From Sediminibacterium sp. (GTDB lineage Bacteria; Bacteroidota; Bacteroidia; Chitinophagales; Chitinophagaceae), in assembly GCF_019264485.1 (NCBI RefSeq), contig NZ_JAHVAA010000014.1, positions 124,001-188,000 of the forward strand: a DNA stretch of 64,000 bases, read 5' to 3'. Under the pieces are notes generated by a model. It did no database searches. It was not told the DNA's origin and saw nothing but the letters and a program-made list of their open reading frames with translations. The translations under genes and the position numbers were made by a program. This document shows, in pieces, positions 1 to 8,184 of the stretch; position 1 is the first letter of the stretch, and every line of letters starts with the position of its first letter.

Positions 1-96
1 ACCGTTTTAATGAGAATGGCAGGTCTGAAAGTTCCCGGTATTTATGGTCCTAATGCTGAAGAATGGGAGGCTTATAATTTACCAGCAGCAGATTAA
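1..96 (+). CDS. C-terminal end of an unrecognised protein (partial)
   Basis: An open frame runs from the first base of the window to a TAA at 94-96 and gives 31 residues ending in LPAAD. The start lies outside the window. The visible piece (for example LKVPGIYGPNAEEW) shows no motif I can assign to a family. It converges on the FMN oxidoreductase gene, with repeat family A in the gap. Confidence 0.55.
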   Translation, partial: TVLMRMAGLKVPGIYGPNAEEWEAYNLPAAD

Positions 97-98
97 AT

Positions 99-222
99 AA
101 TTTGGAAATTTGGAGATGACAGGAGTATGAACTTAGCTCTAAATATAGGCATATGAAGATATAATAAATAGTCTCTTATTAAAACGAATTTCCAAATTTC
201 CAAATTTCCAAATTTCCAAATT
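99..222. repeat. Family A word array, inverted arms (8-nt word AATTTGGA)
   Basis: Arm 1 (99-114) holds two copies of the word AATTTGGA. Arm 2 (187-222) holds four copies of its complement AATTTCCA plus a partial copy. The arms lie in inverted orientation and can form a hairpin in the gap between two convergent genes. Arm 2 overlaps the last codons of the FMN oxidoreductase gene, so it is partly coding. Confidence 0.75.
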
Positions 223-1123
223 CTTTAATTATTTCCTCAACAATCTCCCCCGCAGGTTTAATTTCATGTATCAACGCACTCACCTGTCCTATTTCGAGTT
301 CGCCTTCATTCATATCTCCTTCAAACATTCCTTTTTTGGCGCGGGCACGGCCCAGTATATTTTTTAGCTCTTCTTCTGAAGCACCACGTAATTCAGCTTC
401 TTTAATTTCTTCTGCAAACCTGTTCTTTAACAACCGTACAGGCACTACTTTTTTCATGGCCAATTGTGTATCGCCTTCCTGTGCTTTCACAATTGCTTCC
501 TTAAAAGCCAAATGAGATGAGGCTTCCGGTGTACATACAAAACGACTACCCACCTGAACACCATCGGCACCCAAAACCATTGCTGCGAGCATTTGCCGCC
601 CGGTAGCAATACCACCTGCCGCTATAACAGGAATTGTAACGGCTGCACATACAGCAGGAACAAGTACCATTGTTGTGGTTTCTTCTCTTCCATTATGTCC
701 GCCGGCTTCAAACCCTTCAGCTACCACTGCATCACATCCGGCTTCTTCGGCTTTTTTGGCAAACCTGCTGCTACTCACTACATGCACCACTTTAATACCA
801 TTCTCTTTTAAAAAACCAGTCCATGTTTTAGGATTACCTGCACTGGTAAAAACGATGGGTACTTTTTCGTCCACAATAATCTGCATCAACTGTTCAATAT
901 CCGCATAAAGTAATGGCACATTTACCCCAAAGGGTTTGTCAGTGGCTGCCTTACATTTTTGAATATGTTCACGTAATACTTCAGGATACATACTTCCCGC
1001 TCCCAATAAACCCAATCCGCCTGCATTACTCACAGCACTGGCCAGTCTCCACCCACTTGCCCATATCATGCCGGCTTGAATCAGGGGGTAGCGGATTCCG
1101 AATAGAGTTGTGATGCGGTTCAT
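179..1123 (-). CDS. NAD(P)H-dependent FMN oxidoreductase, nitronate monooxygenase/FabK-like
   Basis: A 314-residue TIM-barrel flavoprotein of the nitronate monooxygenase / 2-nitropropane dioxygenase superfamily, which also contains the FabK enoyl-ACP reductases. Seen: the N-terminal barrel start (FGIRYPLIQAGM), the EAGGHNG loop with the conserved histidine, and the phosphate-binding PVIAAGGIATGRQM and LGADGVQVGSRF segments near residues 165-195. The substrate cannot be told: nitronate oxidation and enoyl-ACP reduction are both possible. The last 13 or so residues (FGNLEIWKFGNSF) are translated from the family A repeat array and are not part of the fold; without it the protein would end near EIIKE. 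It is read alone, converging on the partial gene at the window edge. Confidence 0.85.
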   Translation of the reverse strand: MNRITTLFGIRYPLIQAGMIWASGWRLASAVSNAGGLGLLGAGSMYPEVLREHIQKCKAATDKPFGVNVPLLYADIEQLMQIIVDEKVPIVFTSAGNPKTWTGFLKENGIKVVHVVSSSRFAKKAEEAGCDAVVAEGFEAGGHNGREETTTMVLVPAVCAAVTIPVIAAGGIATGRQMLAAMVLGADGVQVGSRFVCTPEASSHLAFKEAIVKAQEGDTQLAMKKVVPVRLLKNRFAEEIKEAELRGASEEELKNILGRARAKKGMFEGDMNEGELEIGQVSALIHEIKPAGEIVEEIIKEFGNLEIWKFGNSF

Positions 1124-1125
1124 TT

Positions 1126-1268
1126 AATTTGGAAATTTGTGAATTTGGAAATTTGGAAATGGAGGCATCTGCTGATTTTTAACCTACAAATTAGACAATT
1201 TTATTTTCACCCAGCCATGTTAAAACACTGGCATTTTCAAATTTCCAAATTCTCAAATTCTCAAATTA
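1126..1268. repeat. Family A word array, inverted arms
   Basis: Arm 1 (1126-1162) is four copies of an 8-nt word (AATTTGGA, once AATTTGTG). Arm 2 (1234-1267), read on the minus strand, is AATTTGAG twice, then AATTTGGA and AATTTGAA. The arms are inverted around a loop of about 70 nt. The locus lies between two genes transcribed in the same (minus) direction, and the stop codon of the nucleotidyltransferase (1266-1268) sits at the edge of arm 2. Confidence 0.75.
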
Positions 1269-2258
1269 CCCAAAATCAATCTCTGTATTATCACCAATAT
1301 TCAGGCTTCTGCTCAAACCTTTTACGGAAGCGTCGCTGCCGATGAGGGAATTGTCGAGCACTACTTCGTACAAATTGGTATAGGAACCAATGATGCTGTC
1401 TCGAACGATAGAGTGTTTGATGGTAGTATTGGCACCAATTGCCACATGCGGACCAATGATTGAATTAGAAATATCGCAGCCAGGAGCAATGCTTACGGGC
1501 GGAATAATAATAGTGTCTTTAAATTCATGCTGGCCAATAATATTACCTCCAAATTTTTTGAGTAATGTGGCATTACTTTCCAACAATGTTTCTTTCTTAC
1601 CGCAGTCGAACCAGTTCTTTACTTTAAAAGACTGGAATTTGGCACCACGCTTAATCATGCAGTCCAATGCATCAGTAAGATTGTATTCGCCATAGGTTTT
1701 AATATCCTGCATAAAAATATGGTGCAGACATTCAAACAGAAAATCAGTTTCCTTGATTTTATATAAACCTACCAATGCCATATTACTTTTTGGAATGGAT
1801 GGTTTCTCTACAACCTGTTCAATAAATCCATCATCTCCAACAGAAGCCACACCAAAATTTCTTGGGTCGTCTACTTTTTTAATACCCAACATACTATACG
1901 GGCTGTTCACTACTTCTTTTACATCATACTCACAGATTGTATCACCCAAGGCAACAAACACTTCATCGTTACCTACAATATTTTTTGTGAGTTCTATTGC
2001 ATGACCTGTACCCTGTCGTTCATTCTGGTACACAAAATGAGCTACCATATCGGGGTAAGTCTGCTTTACATAATCCTGTATTTTTTCTCCCAAATAACCT
2101 ACAATAAAAATAAATTCATTGATACCTGCTTCTCTTAACTGGTCAACGATATAACTAAGGATCGTTTTTCCTGCAATAGGTATCAGGGCCTTGGGCTGTG
2201 TATAAGTATGGGGTCTGAGTTTGGTTCCAGCACCCGCAACAGGTATGATTGCTTTCAT
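1266..2258 (-). CDS. Sugar-phosphate nucleotidyltransferase with left-handed beta-helix tail
   Basis: A 330-residue protein of the RmlA/GlmU-type nucleotidyltransferase family, which joins a sugar 1-phosphate to an NTP to give an NDP-sugar for cell-surface polysaccharide synthesis. The first 230 or so residues are the Rossmann-like catalytic domain, with the signature GAGTKLRPHT at residues 9-18, PKALIPIAG soon after, LGDT and VEKPS. The rest is hexapeptide-like (IIGPHVAIG, SIIGSYTN, SLIGSDASV), typical of a left-handed beta helix. The sugar is not determined; glucose-1-phosphate thymidylyl- or uridylyltransferase is the closest guess. It is long for RmlA and short for GlmU, and there is no sign of an acetyltransferase C-terminus. 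Its TAA stop sits in a family A repeat. Confidence 0.85.
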   Translation of the reverse strand: MKAIIPVAGAGTKLRPHTYTQPKALIPIAGKTILSYIVDQLREAGINEFIFIVGYLGEKIQDYVKQTYPDMVAHFVYQNERQGTGHAIELTKNIVGNDEVFVALGDTICEYDVKEVVNSPYSMLGIKKVDDPRNFGVASVGDDGFIEQVVEKPSIPKSNMALVGLYKIKETDFLFECLHHIFMQDIKTYGEYNLTDALDCMIKRGAKFQSFKVKNWFDCGKKETLLESNATLLKKFGGNIIGQHEFKDTIIIPPVSIAPGCDISNSIIGPHVAIGANTTIKHSIVRDSIIGSYTNLYEVVLDNSLIGSDASVKGLSRSLNIGDNTEIDFG

Positions 2259-2393
2259 GGGAGGTTTATTTTGATGAATCAGGGCACACTGTTCTTTGGT
2301 TAATCATGTAAATATGACACTTCATCAAGAGGTCGAAAATAGGAAAATCTGGTCATTGGACAAGTATTGTGGAAATTTAGGCACTTAAAAGTA

Positions 2394-2500
2394 AGCTTCA
2401 AGTCGGAAGCCACAAGCTACATGTTTGACAGGTGTATATGTGCACAACAAACACTTACTCCTTCCCTTTGAAACTTGTAGCTTGTGGCTTGCAGCTTGTA
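2394..2500. repeat. Family F word array, inverted arms (7-nt word AGCTTGT)
   Basis: Arm 2 (2472-2500) reads AACTTGT, AGCTTGT, GGCTTGC, AGCTTGT: four 7-nt words. Arm 1 (2394-2422) is the inverted counterpart (AGCTTCA, AGTCGGA, AGCCACA, AGCTACA). They flank a loop of about 50 nt in the divergent gap between the nucleotidyltransferase and glyA. Arm 2 ends 13 nt before the predicted glyA -7 box, so any -33 element of that promoter would lie in or beside the repeat. Confidence 0.75.
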
Positions 2501-2513
2501 CCCTTGTGCTTCT

Positions 2514-2521
2514 TATATTTG
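2514..2521 (+). promoter_or_regulatory. Predicted glyA promoter -7 box (TATATTTG)
   Basis: TATATTTG fits the Bacteroidota -7 consensus TAnnTTTG exactly and lies 17 nt before the chosen glyA start. Several TTG triplets in the family F arm lie 15 to 23 nt upstream and could serve as the -33 element. Confidence 0.5.
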
Positions 2522-2538
2522 CAACAAATTCCCTTATC

Positions 2539-3819
2539 ATGCAAAGAGATACCCTCGTATTCGATCTTATTAAACAGGAACTTGAACGCCAGCGTCGTGG
2601 CATTGAACTGATTGCCTCAGAAAATTTTACCAGTTTACAGGTAATGCAGGCCATGGGGAATGTTATGACCAATAAATATGCCGAGGGTTATCCGGGTCGT
2701 CGTTATTATGGTGGATGTGAAATCGTAGACCAGACAGAACAACTGGCAATTGACCGACTTAAAGAAATTTTCAATGTTGAATATGCCAACGTTCAGCCGC
2801 ATAGTGGTGCGCAGGCCAATGCCGCTTTAATGCTCGCCATTCTTCAGCCAGGTGATGCCATTCTTGGGTTAGACCTGAGCATGGGTGGTCACCTTACACA
2901 TGGTTCTGCAGTAAATTTCAGCGGTAAATTATACCAGCCACATTTTTATGGCGTAAGAAAAGATGATGGCTTAGTAGATTATGATATGCTGGAAGAAAAA
3001 GCAAGAACAGTAAAACCAAAACTCATCATCTGCGGCGCCAGTGCCTATAGCCGCGATTGGGATTATGCACGTATCCGTAAAGTTGCCGATGAAGTAGGCG
3101 CATTTGTAATGGCCGATATTGCACATCCTGCCGGTTTAATAGCCAAAGGATTATTATCAAGCCCGTTTGAACATTGTCATTTTGTAACTTCCACCACCCA
3201 CAAAACATTACGTGGACCAAGAGGGGGTGTGATCATGATGAAGAAAGATTGGGAAAATCCCTTTGGACTGAAAGACGTAAAGGGTAATCTCCGTTTAATG
3301 AGTAACCTGATTGATATGGCAGTGTTTCCAGGTACACAGGGTGGTCCGCTGGAACATGTAATTGCAGCAAAAGCCATTGCGTTTGGTGAAATATTAACCG
3401 ATGAGTTCTTAGTCTACCAGCAACAGGTTCAAAAGAATGCACAAGCCATGGCTAAAGCATTTACCAGCAGGGATTACCAGATCATCAGCGGCGGTACCGA
3501 TAACCACCTCATGCTCATTGATCTCAGGAATAAAAATATCAGCGGCAAAAAAGCAGAACAGGTATTAGGCCATGCCGATATTACCGCTAATAAAAACATG
3601 GTACCTTATGATGATAAAAGTGCTTTTGTAACTTCAGGTGTGCGTTTTGGTGTAGCAGCTATTACCACAAGAGGAATGATGGAGAGTGATATGGAATTTG
3701 TAGTAAACGCCATCGATACAACCCTCATGAATGCAGATAATGAAAGCAAACTGAAAGACATAAAAAAACAGGTGAATGAATTCATGAGCCAGTTTGTTTT
3801 ATATCCTGAAATGAACTGA
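2539..3819 (+). CDS. glyA: Serine hydroxymethyltransferase
   Basis: A 426-residue PLP enzyme that converts serine and tetrahydrofolate to glycine and 5,10-methylene-THF, the main cytosolic source of one-carbon units. Seen: the N-terminal [34 protein letters not shown], and the PLP lysine in [12 protein letters not shown] (Lys222). Length is normal for bacterial GlyA. The ATG at 2539 is chosen because the frame stays open further upstream to 2425, but that part translates the repeat (a leucine-rich stretch ending [10 protein letters not shown]) and would place the predicted promoter inside the gene. The DUF4293 gene follows 65 nt downstream. Confidence 0.95.
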   Translation: MQRDTLVFDLIKQELERQRRGIELIASENFTSLQVMQAMGNVMTNKYAEGYPGRRYYGGCEIVDQTEQLAIDRLKEIFNVEYANVQPHSGAQANAALMLAILQPGDAILGLDLSMGGHLTHGSAVNFSGKLYQPHFYGVRKDDGLVDYDMLEEKARTVKPKLIICGASAYSRDWDYARIRKVADEVGAFVMADIAHPAGLIAKGLLSSPFEHCHFVTSTTHKTLRGPRGGVIMMKKDWENPFGLKDVKGNLRLMSNLIDMAVFPGTQGGPLEHVIAAKAIAFGEILTDEFLVYQQQVQKNAQAMAKAFTSRDYQIISGGTDNHLMLIDLRNKNISGKKAEQVLGHADITANKNMVPYDDKSAFVTSGVRFGVAAITTRGMMESDMEFVVNAIDTTLMNADNESKLKDIKKQVNEFMSQFVLYPEMN

Positions 3820-3850
3820 GGAAACAGAGAAACAGAGGAACAGATAAATA
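3819..3850. repeat. Family J word array, single arm (8-nt word GAAACAGA)
   Basis: Directly after the glyA stop, ACAG recurs three times at exact 8-nt spacing (3824, 3832, 3840) within GAAACAGA-like words. I see no inverted partner in the gap. It has the same word-array style as the paired repeats elsewhere. Confidence 0.5.
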
Positions 3851-3884
3851 AGGAATGAGAAAGTGAAATTTTAAATTGCATAGT

Positions 3885-4292
3885 ATGATACAACGTGTAC
3901 AAACATTGTGGTTGTTAGCTGCCAGCATTTGTGGCTTCGCGGCTTTGAAAATGCCATTCTATGTAGGCAGTGTTGGTACCGCACCTGCTGAAGAATTTAC
4001 GGCCACAACCAATACCCTGCTCATGATTTTAACCGTTGCAGCGGCTATCGTAGCACTGGTCGATATTTTTCTCTATAACAACAGACCTCTGCAATTCAGG
4101 ATTGGATTGTCTGGACTGGCAGTAAGTATTTTGAATATTGTTCTCTATTTTATATACACTAAAAAATACGATACCGGTGCCATCGCCCTTAGCGCTGTAT
4201 TCAGTTTTGCAATACCGGCTTTTTTTCTGATGGCTATTCTTGGTATCAGGAAAGATGATAAACTGGTGAAGAGTGTGGATAGATTAAGATAA
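3885..4292 (+). CDS. DUF4293-type four-helix membrane protein
   Basis: A 135-residue integral membrane protein with four predicted transmembrane segments (about residues 8-26, 45-65, 75-92, 103-122). The start MIQRVQTLWLLAA is characteristic of DUF4293 proteins, which are confined to Bacteroidota and have no known function. The ATG at 3885 is preferred over a TTG 9 nt upstream because family members begin MIQR. It lies 65 nt after glyA on the same strand and may be co-transcribed with it. A hairpin (4309-4360) separates it from the converging uvrA. Confidence 0.8.
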   Translation: MIQRVQTLWLLAASICGFAALKMPFYVGSVGTAPAEEFTATTNTLLMILTVAAAIVALVDIFLYNNRPLQFRIGLSGLAVSILNIVLYFIYTKKYDTGAIALSAVFSFAIPAFFLMAILGIRKDDKLVKSVDRLR

Positions 4293-4308
4293 GACTCGAT
4301 TGATATCA

Positions 4309-4360
4309 TAAGCCATAGATTCACAGATTAGCGAAATATAATCTGTGAATCTGTGGCTTA
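4309..4360. repeat. Family D inverted repeat (8-nt word CACAGATT)
   Basis: Two 22-nt arms (4309-4330 and 4339-4360) are complementary at 21 of 22 positions around an 8-nt loop. Each arm holds two 8-nt words CACAGATT or the degenerate form. It lies between convergent genes and could act as a bidirectional terminator, though it has no clear T-tract. The same family recurs at 28357-28408. Confidence 0.8.
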
Positions 4361-4364
4361 TTTT

Positions 4365-7217
4365 TTAAAGAAATTTTGCAGTATAACTTTCTTTTGATTT
4401 TTTAATACCTGAAGGAACACCTGCATATACTACCTGCCCACCTGCATCGCCCGCTTCCGGACCCATATCAATTAACCAGTCTGCCGATTTAATTACGTCT
4501 GTATTATGTTCAATTACAATCAGCGAATGCCCCTGTTCTATTAAGGCCTGAAAAGAAGCCAGCAATTTTCTGATATCATGAAAATGCAACCCGGTAGTAG
4601 GCTCATCAAAGATGAACAACATATGCCCTGCTCCTTTACCCTTTCCTAAAAAACTGGCCAGTTTTACACGTTGCGCCTCGCCACCACTTAGGGTATCACT
4701 GCTTTGCCCCAGTTTAATATAACCCAGTCCTACATCATGTAAGGGTTGTATGGCTTGACGGATATTTTTTTCTTCCCCGAAAAATTCAATGGCTTCATCT
4801 ACACTCATATCGAGTACATTAAAAATACTTTTCCCTTTGTATTGCACTTCCAGTACTTCATCCTTGAATCTTTTCCCATTACATACATCACAGGTAAGAT
4901 GAACATCGGCCAGAAACTGCATTTCAACCACCTGTTCACCTTCTCCTTTACAGGCATCGCAGCGCCCACCATCTACATTGAATGAAAAATGTTTAGCCTG
5001 GAAACCCCGCATTTTTGAGAGTGGTTGTTTTGAATACAAATCGCGGATAGTATCATATGCTTTGATATATGTGATAGGATTACTCCTCGATGATTTACCA
5101 ATCGGATTCTGATCTACCAGTTCAATCTGTGAAATATAATCGGTATCACCACTGATTTTATTATGTAATCCTACTTTTTCAGCCGGCTCACCCTTCATCT
5201 TTTTCAGTGCGGGGTATAAGACTTGTTTTACCAGTGTTGTTTTACCACTACCACTCACCCCACTCACCACACAAAGTGTATTTAGCGGAAATTGAACTGT
5301 AATATTTTTCAGGTTGTTATGTGAAGCTCCTTCTACGGTAATATAGCGGTTCCATTTTCTAACAACAGCCGGTACTTCGATCTTTAACGTTCCTGTAAGG
5401 TATTTACCGGTAAGGCTTTCAGAATTACGAATAATTTCATCGTAGTTACCTGCTGCTATAACTTCTCCACCCAGGTGTGATGCCAATGGCCCCATATCAA
5501 TAATATGATCTGCTTCACGCATCATCATTTCATCATGCTCCACCACCACTACCGTATTCCCCAGATCACGCAGCGATTTTAATACAGTAATCAATCTTTC
5601 CGTATCTCTCGAATGAAGACCAATTGATGGTTCATCGAGGATATATAATGAGTTGGTAAGATTACTACCAAGGCTTCTTGTTAACTGTATACGCTGACTC
5701 TCTCCTCCACTGAGTGAATTGGCGAGACGATTGAGGGTGAGGTACCCCAACCCTACGTCCAGCAAAGTTTGCAGGCGCTGGTGTACCTCGAGTAAAATTC
5801 TTTTAGCTATCTGTTTATCATGTTCAGACAATTGCAACTGATCAAACCATTTTTTCAGGTCGCGTACCTGCCACTCGCAGAGTTCGCCGATATGCTTTTC
5901 TCCTACTTTTACATATAATGCTTCTTTGCGTAAACGATAACCTTCACAACTGGTACAAGTAGTACGTCCCCTATAACGGCTGAGTAGTACACGGTACTGA
6001 ACCTTGTATAAATTCTGTTCTACCTCTTTAAAAAAATCATCAATACCGTGGGCTCCACCCATTCCTTTCCATAACTGCTGGTACTGTTCTTTGGTTAACT
6101 CAGCAACCGGTTTATGAATAGGAAAACCAGATTTACCGGCAGCTTTTACGAACTGGTCTTTCCACCAGCCCAGTTTCTCTCCTTTCCATGGTGCCACTGC
6201 GCCCTCATATACGCTAAGCCTTCTGTCTGGAATAACCAAATCGCTGTCGATACCCAATACCTGACTAAATCCTTCACAAACTGGGCAGGCACCATATGGA
6301 TTATTAAATGAAAACAGATTAGGTACAGGTTCTTCAAACACAATACCATCGAGTTCAAAACGATTGCTGAAATGAATAAGTTCTGTACCATTTACTTCCA
6401 GGTACATTTCTCCCTCACCTTCATAAAATGCAGTATTAACAGAATCAGATAAGCGATGTAAATCCTCTTCTTCAAACTCTTTGGTAACCAATCGGTCTAC
6501 CAATACATATACAGGATTGGCTAAAGCTGCTTTTGCTTTTTTTGAAGGGGCTATTTTCTGTTGGAGCTCCTTATCATTTAATTCCAATAATTCTTCAATA
6601 CGCAATATCTCTCCTTCGCCTCCTGTCTTGCTCCATATTCTGGAAAATCCTTTCTGCATCAGGATACTCAGTTCTTCTTTTGTATCGCGGTTGGCATGTT
6701 GCTTAAAAGGCACTAATACCAAGACTTTCGAACCTGCGGGCATTTTTTTCACAGCAGCTACCACATCGGTTACATCATCTTTCTTTACTTCTTTTCCGCT
6801 GATGGGCGATATGGTTTTACCTGCACGCGCAAACAGTAGACGGAGATAATCATAAATTTCTGTCATGCTCCCCACTGTACTTCTCGGAGTACGAGTAATT
6901 ACTTTTTGTTCGATGGCGATGGCGGGGCATAGGCCTTTAATATAGTCAACATCGGGTTTTACCATCCGGGCCATGAACTGACGGGCATAAGCACTCAGGC
7001 TTTCTGCATAACGTCGCTGGCCTTCTGCAAAAAGCGTATCTATGGTTAATGATGATTTACCACTACCAGAAACACCGGTTACTACAATCAGTTTATTTCT
7101 CGGAAAAGCAACTGTAACATTCTTGAGGTTGTGCATCCGGGCACCTTTCACCAGAATATCATCCATTCCTTCCTGGTCGTTGATCTTTAGTCCGGCCGCT
7201 TTCGTCTTTGTTGCCAT
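4365..7217 (-). CDS. uvrA: UvrABC nucleotide excision repair, damage-recognition ATPase UvrA
   Basis: A 950-residue ABC ATPase that scans DNA for lesions and loads UvrB. Seen: a first Walker A (GVSGSGKSSL, Lys54), a Cys pair CPVCEGF and CTSCEGYR in the first half, the signature LSGGESQR with Walker B LYILDEPSIGLH; then a second Walker A GVSGSGKTTL, a zinc site CDACKGEGE with CDVCNGKRF, the signature LSGGEAQR and LFIFDEPTTGLH. Length is normal for UvrA. Where many UvrAs carry a CPxCG pair after the signature of the UvrB-binding part, this one reads KTISPISGKEV, as I recall for Bacteroidota UvrA. It stands alone, facing the divergent sigma-factor gene. Confidence 0.96.
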   Translation of the reverse strand: MATKTKAAGLKINDQEGMDDILVKGARMHNLKNVTVAFPRNKLIVVTGVSGSGKSSLTIDTLFAEGQRRYAESLSAYARQFMARMVKPDVDYIKGLCPAIAIEQKVITRTPRSTVGSMTEIYDYLRLLFARAGKTISPISGKEVKKDDVTDVVAAVKKMPAGSKVLVLVPFKQHANRDTKEELSILMQKGFSRIWSKTGGEGEILRIEELLELNDKELQQKIAPSKKAKAALANPVYVLVDRLVTKEFEEEDLHRLSDSVNTAFYEGEGEMYLEVNGTELIHFSNRFELDGIVFEEPVPNLFSFNNPYGACPVCEGFSQVLGIDSDLVIPDRRLSVYEGAVAPWKGEKLGWWKDQFVKAAGKSGFPIHKPVAELTKEQYQQLWKGMGGAHGIDDFFKEVEQNLYKVQYRVLLSRYRGRTTCTSCEGYRLRKEALYVKVGEKHIGELCEWQVRDLKKWFDQLQLSEHDKQIAKRILLEVHQRLQTLLDVGLGYLTLNRLANSLSGGESQRIQLTRSLGSNLTNSLYILDEPSIGLHSRDTERLITVLKSLRDLGNTVVVVEHDEMMMREADHIIDMGPLASHLGGEVIAAGNYDEIIRNSESLTGKYLTGTLKIEVPAVVRKWNRYITVEGASHNNLKNITVQFPLNTLCVVSGVSGSGKTTLVKQVLYPALKKMKGEPAEKVGLHNKISGDTDYISQIELVDQNPIGKSSRSNPITYIKAYDTIRDLYSKQPLSKMRGFQAKHFSFNVDGGRCDACKGEGEQVVEMQFLADVHLTCDVCNGKRFKDEVLEVQYKGKSIFNVLDMSVDEAIEFFGEEKNIRQAIQPLHDVGLGYIKLGQSSDTLSGGEAQRVKLASFLGKGKGAGHMLFIFDEPTTGLHFHDIRKLLASFQALIEQGHSLIVIEHNTDVIKSADWLIDMGPEAGDAGGQVVYAGVPSGIKKSKESYTAKFL

Positions 7218-7598
7218 AAGTGCAGCAATTTAAACACAATAGGTTAATTTGAAAATTTGAGAATGTGCTAATTTGAAAATTAGATGTTGTACCCCAGGCA
7301 GGTGGCCTCTCTACGGGGACTAATTTAACCTAACCGGTAGTGTGCGGTTTCTTTGGTATGCCCTTTATTTTCAAATTAGCACATTCTCAAATTTTCAAAT
7401 TCCTAACTCCTGGCATAAAACAGATGTAAAAAATGTGAATAACCATTCGCTTGAAAAACAATGTATCCACAAAAGAAAACCGGGTATGAAAGATGCATAA
7501 TTTAACATAACTGTTTTATCATCCGGGTAATCGTATCGGGGTGTAAGGGGGTTTTTAATATCCAATATCCTGTTTTTAGTCGCCCAAAAGCCTTAACC
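7218..7598. other. Divergent intergenic region uvrA / sigma factor
   Basis: 381 bp without a gene, the only such stretch above 300 bp. It contains the family A inverted repeat (7246-7401) and then about 200 bp of AT-rich DNA leading to the sigma-factor start. I see no TAnnTTTG box close to either gene. The 86-nt loop between the arms is GC-richer and contains short self-complementary pieces (CCCC with GGGG around AGGC/GCCT; ACCG with CGGT), so a small structured RNA is possible but not shown. Confidence 0.6.
7246..7401. repeat. Family A word array with perfect 35-bp inverted arms
   Basis: Arms 7246-7280 and 7367-7401 are perfect reverse complements over all 35 positions. Each arm is four 8-nt words in strict register (AATTTGAA, AATTTGAG, AATGTGCT, AATTTGAA) plus AAT. 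The loop is 86 nt. It lies between divergently transcribed genes, so it is not a terminator for either. Confidence 0.9.
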
Positions 7599-8180
7599 AT
7601 GAAAACATTAGACCACGCGTCTGATATTGATTTGATTCGTTCCTTTCAGGATGGAGATGCTGATTCCTTTGAGGTATTGGTAAACCGTTATAAGGATAAG
7701 ATATTCTCTTCCATTCTTTTCTTTGTAAAGGACAGCTATCTGGCTGAGGACCTGTTTCAGGATGTATTCATCAAGATCATCGATACGCTCAAAAACAAAC
7801 GTTATACGGAGGAGGGCAAATTTCTTCCATGGGCACTTCGTATTGCCCATAACCTTTGTGTTGACTATTTCCGTAAAGTAAAGAGAGCCCCGGCCATTAA
7901 AACCAGCGATAACCAGGATATTTTTGAAGTAATCCAGATTGCTGATGAGGGTCCGGAAGCCAAACTCATGCGGGCCCAAAGTCATGACAGGGTTCGCCGG
8001 ATGCTGGACCTTTTACCAGAAGAGCAAAGAGAAATTATTGTACTGAGGCATTATGCCAACCTGAGTTTTAAGGAAATTGCACAGATCACCAATTGCAGTA
8101 TCAATACTGCGCTGGGAAGAATGCGTTATGGTTTAATAAACCTCAGGAAGATGATGACAGAGAAGCAGATTGTACTCTAA
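7599..8180 (+). CDS. ECF-type RNA polymerase sigma factor
   Basis: A 193-residue sigma-70 family protein. Region 2 (residues 20-95) contains DSFEVLVNRYKDKIFS and AEDLFQDVFIKI, and region 4 (residues 130-185) contains LPEEQREIIVLRHYANLSF and a helix-turn-helix (FKEIAQITNCSINTALGRMR). There is no region 1.1 or 3, as expected for the ECF group. No anti-sigma or FecR-like gene follows; the next gene is convergent dsbD 4 bp away. This fits a conserved Bacteroidota sigma factor regulated in some other way. Target genes cannot be inferred. Confidence 0.9.
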   Translation: MKTLDHASDIDLIRSFQDGDADSFEVLVNRYKDKIFSSILFFVKDSYLAEDLFQDVFIKIIDTLKNKRYTEEGKFLPWALRIAHNLCVDYFRKVKRAPAIKTSDNQDIFEVIQIADEGPEAKLMRAQSHDRVRRMLDLLPEEQREIIVLRHYANLSFKEIAQITNCSINTALGRMRYGLINLRKMMTEKQIVL

Positions 8181-8184
8181 GCAT

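Noticed and set aside
187..222. CRISPR array suggested by regular repeats in family A
   Set aside because: The words are 8 nt long and contiguous, without spacers, and no cas genes are present.
2425..2538. Longer glyA start giving a hydrophobic N-terminal extension that looks like a signal peptide
   Set aside because: The extension is a translation of the family F array and leader; SHMT is cytosolic and begins near MQRDTLVF, and the predicted promoter box lies inside the extension.
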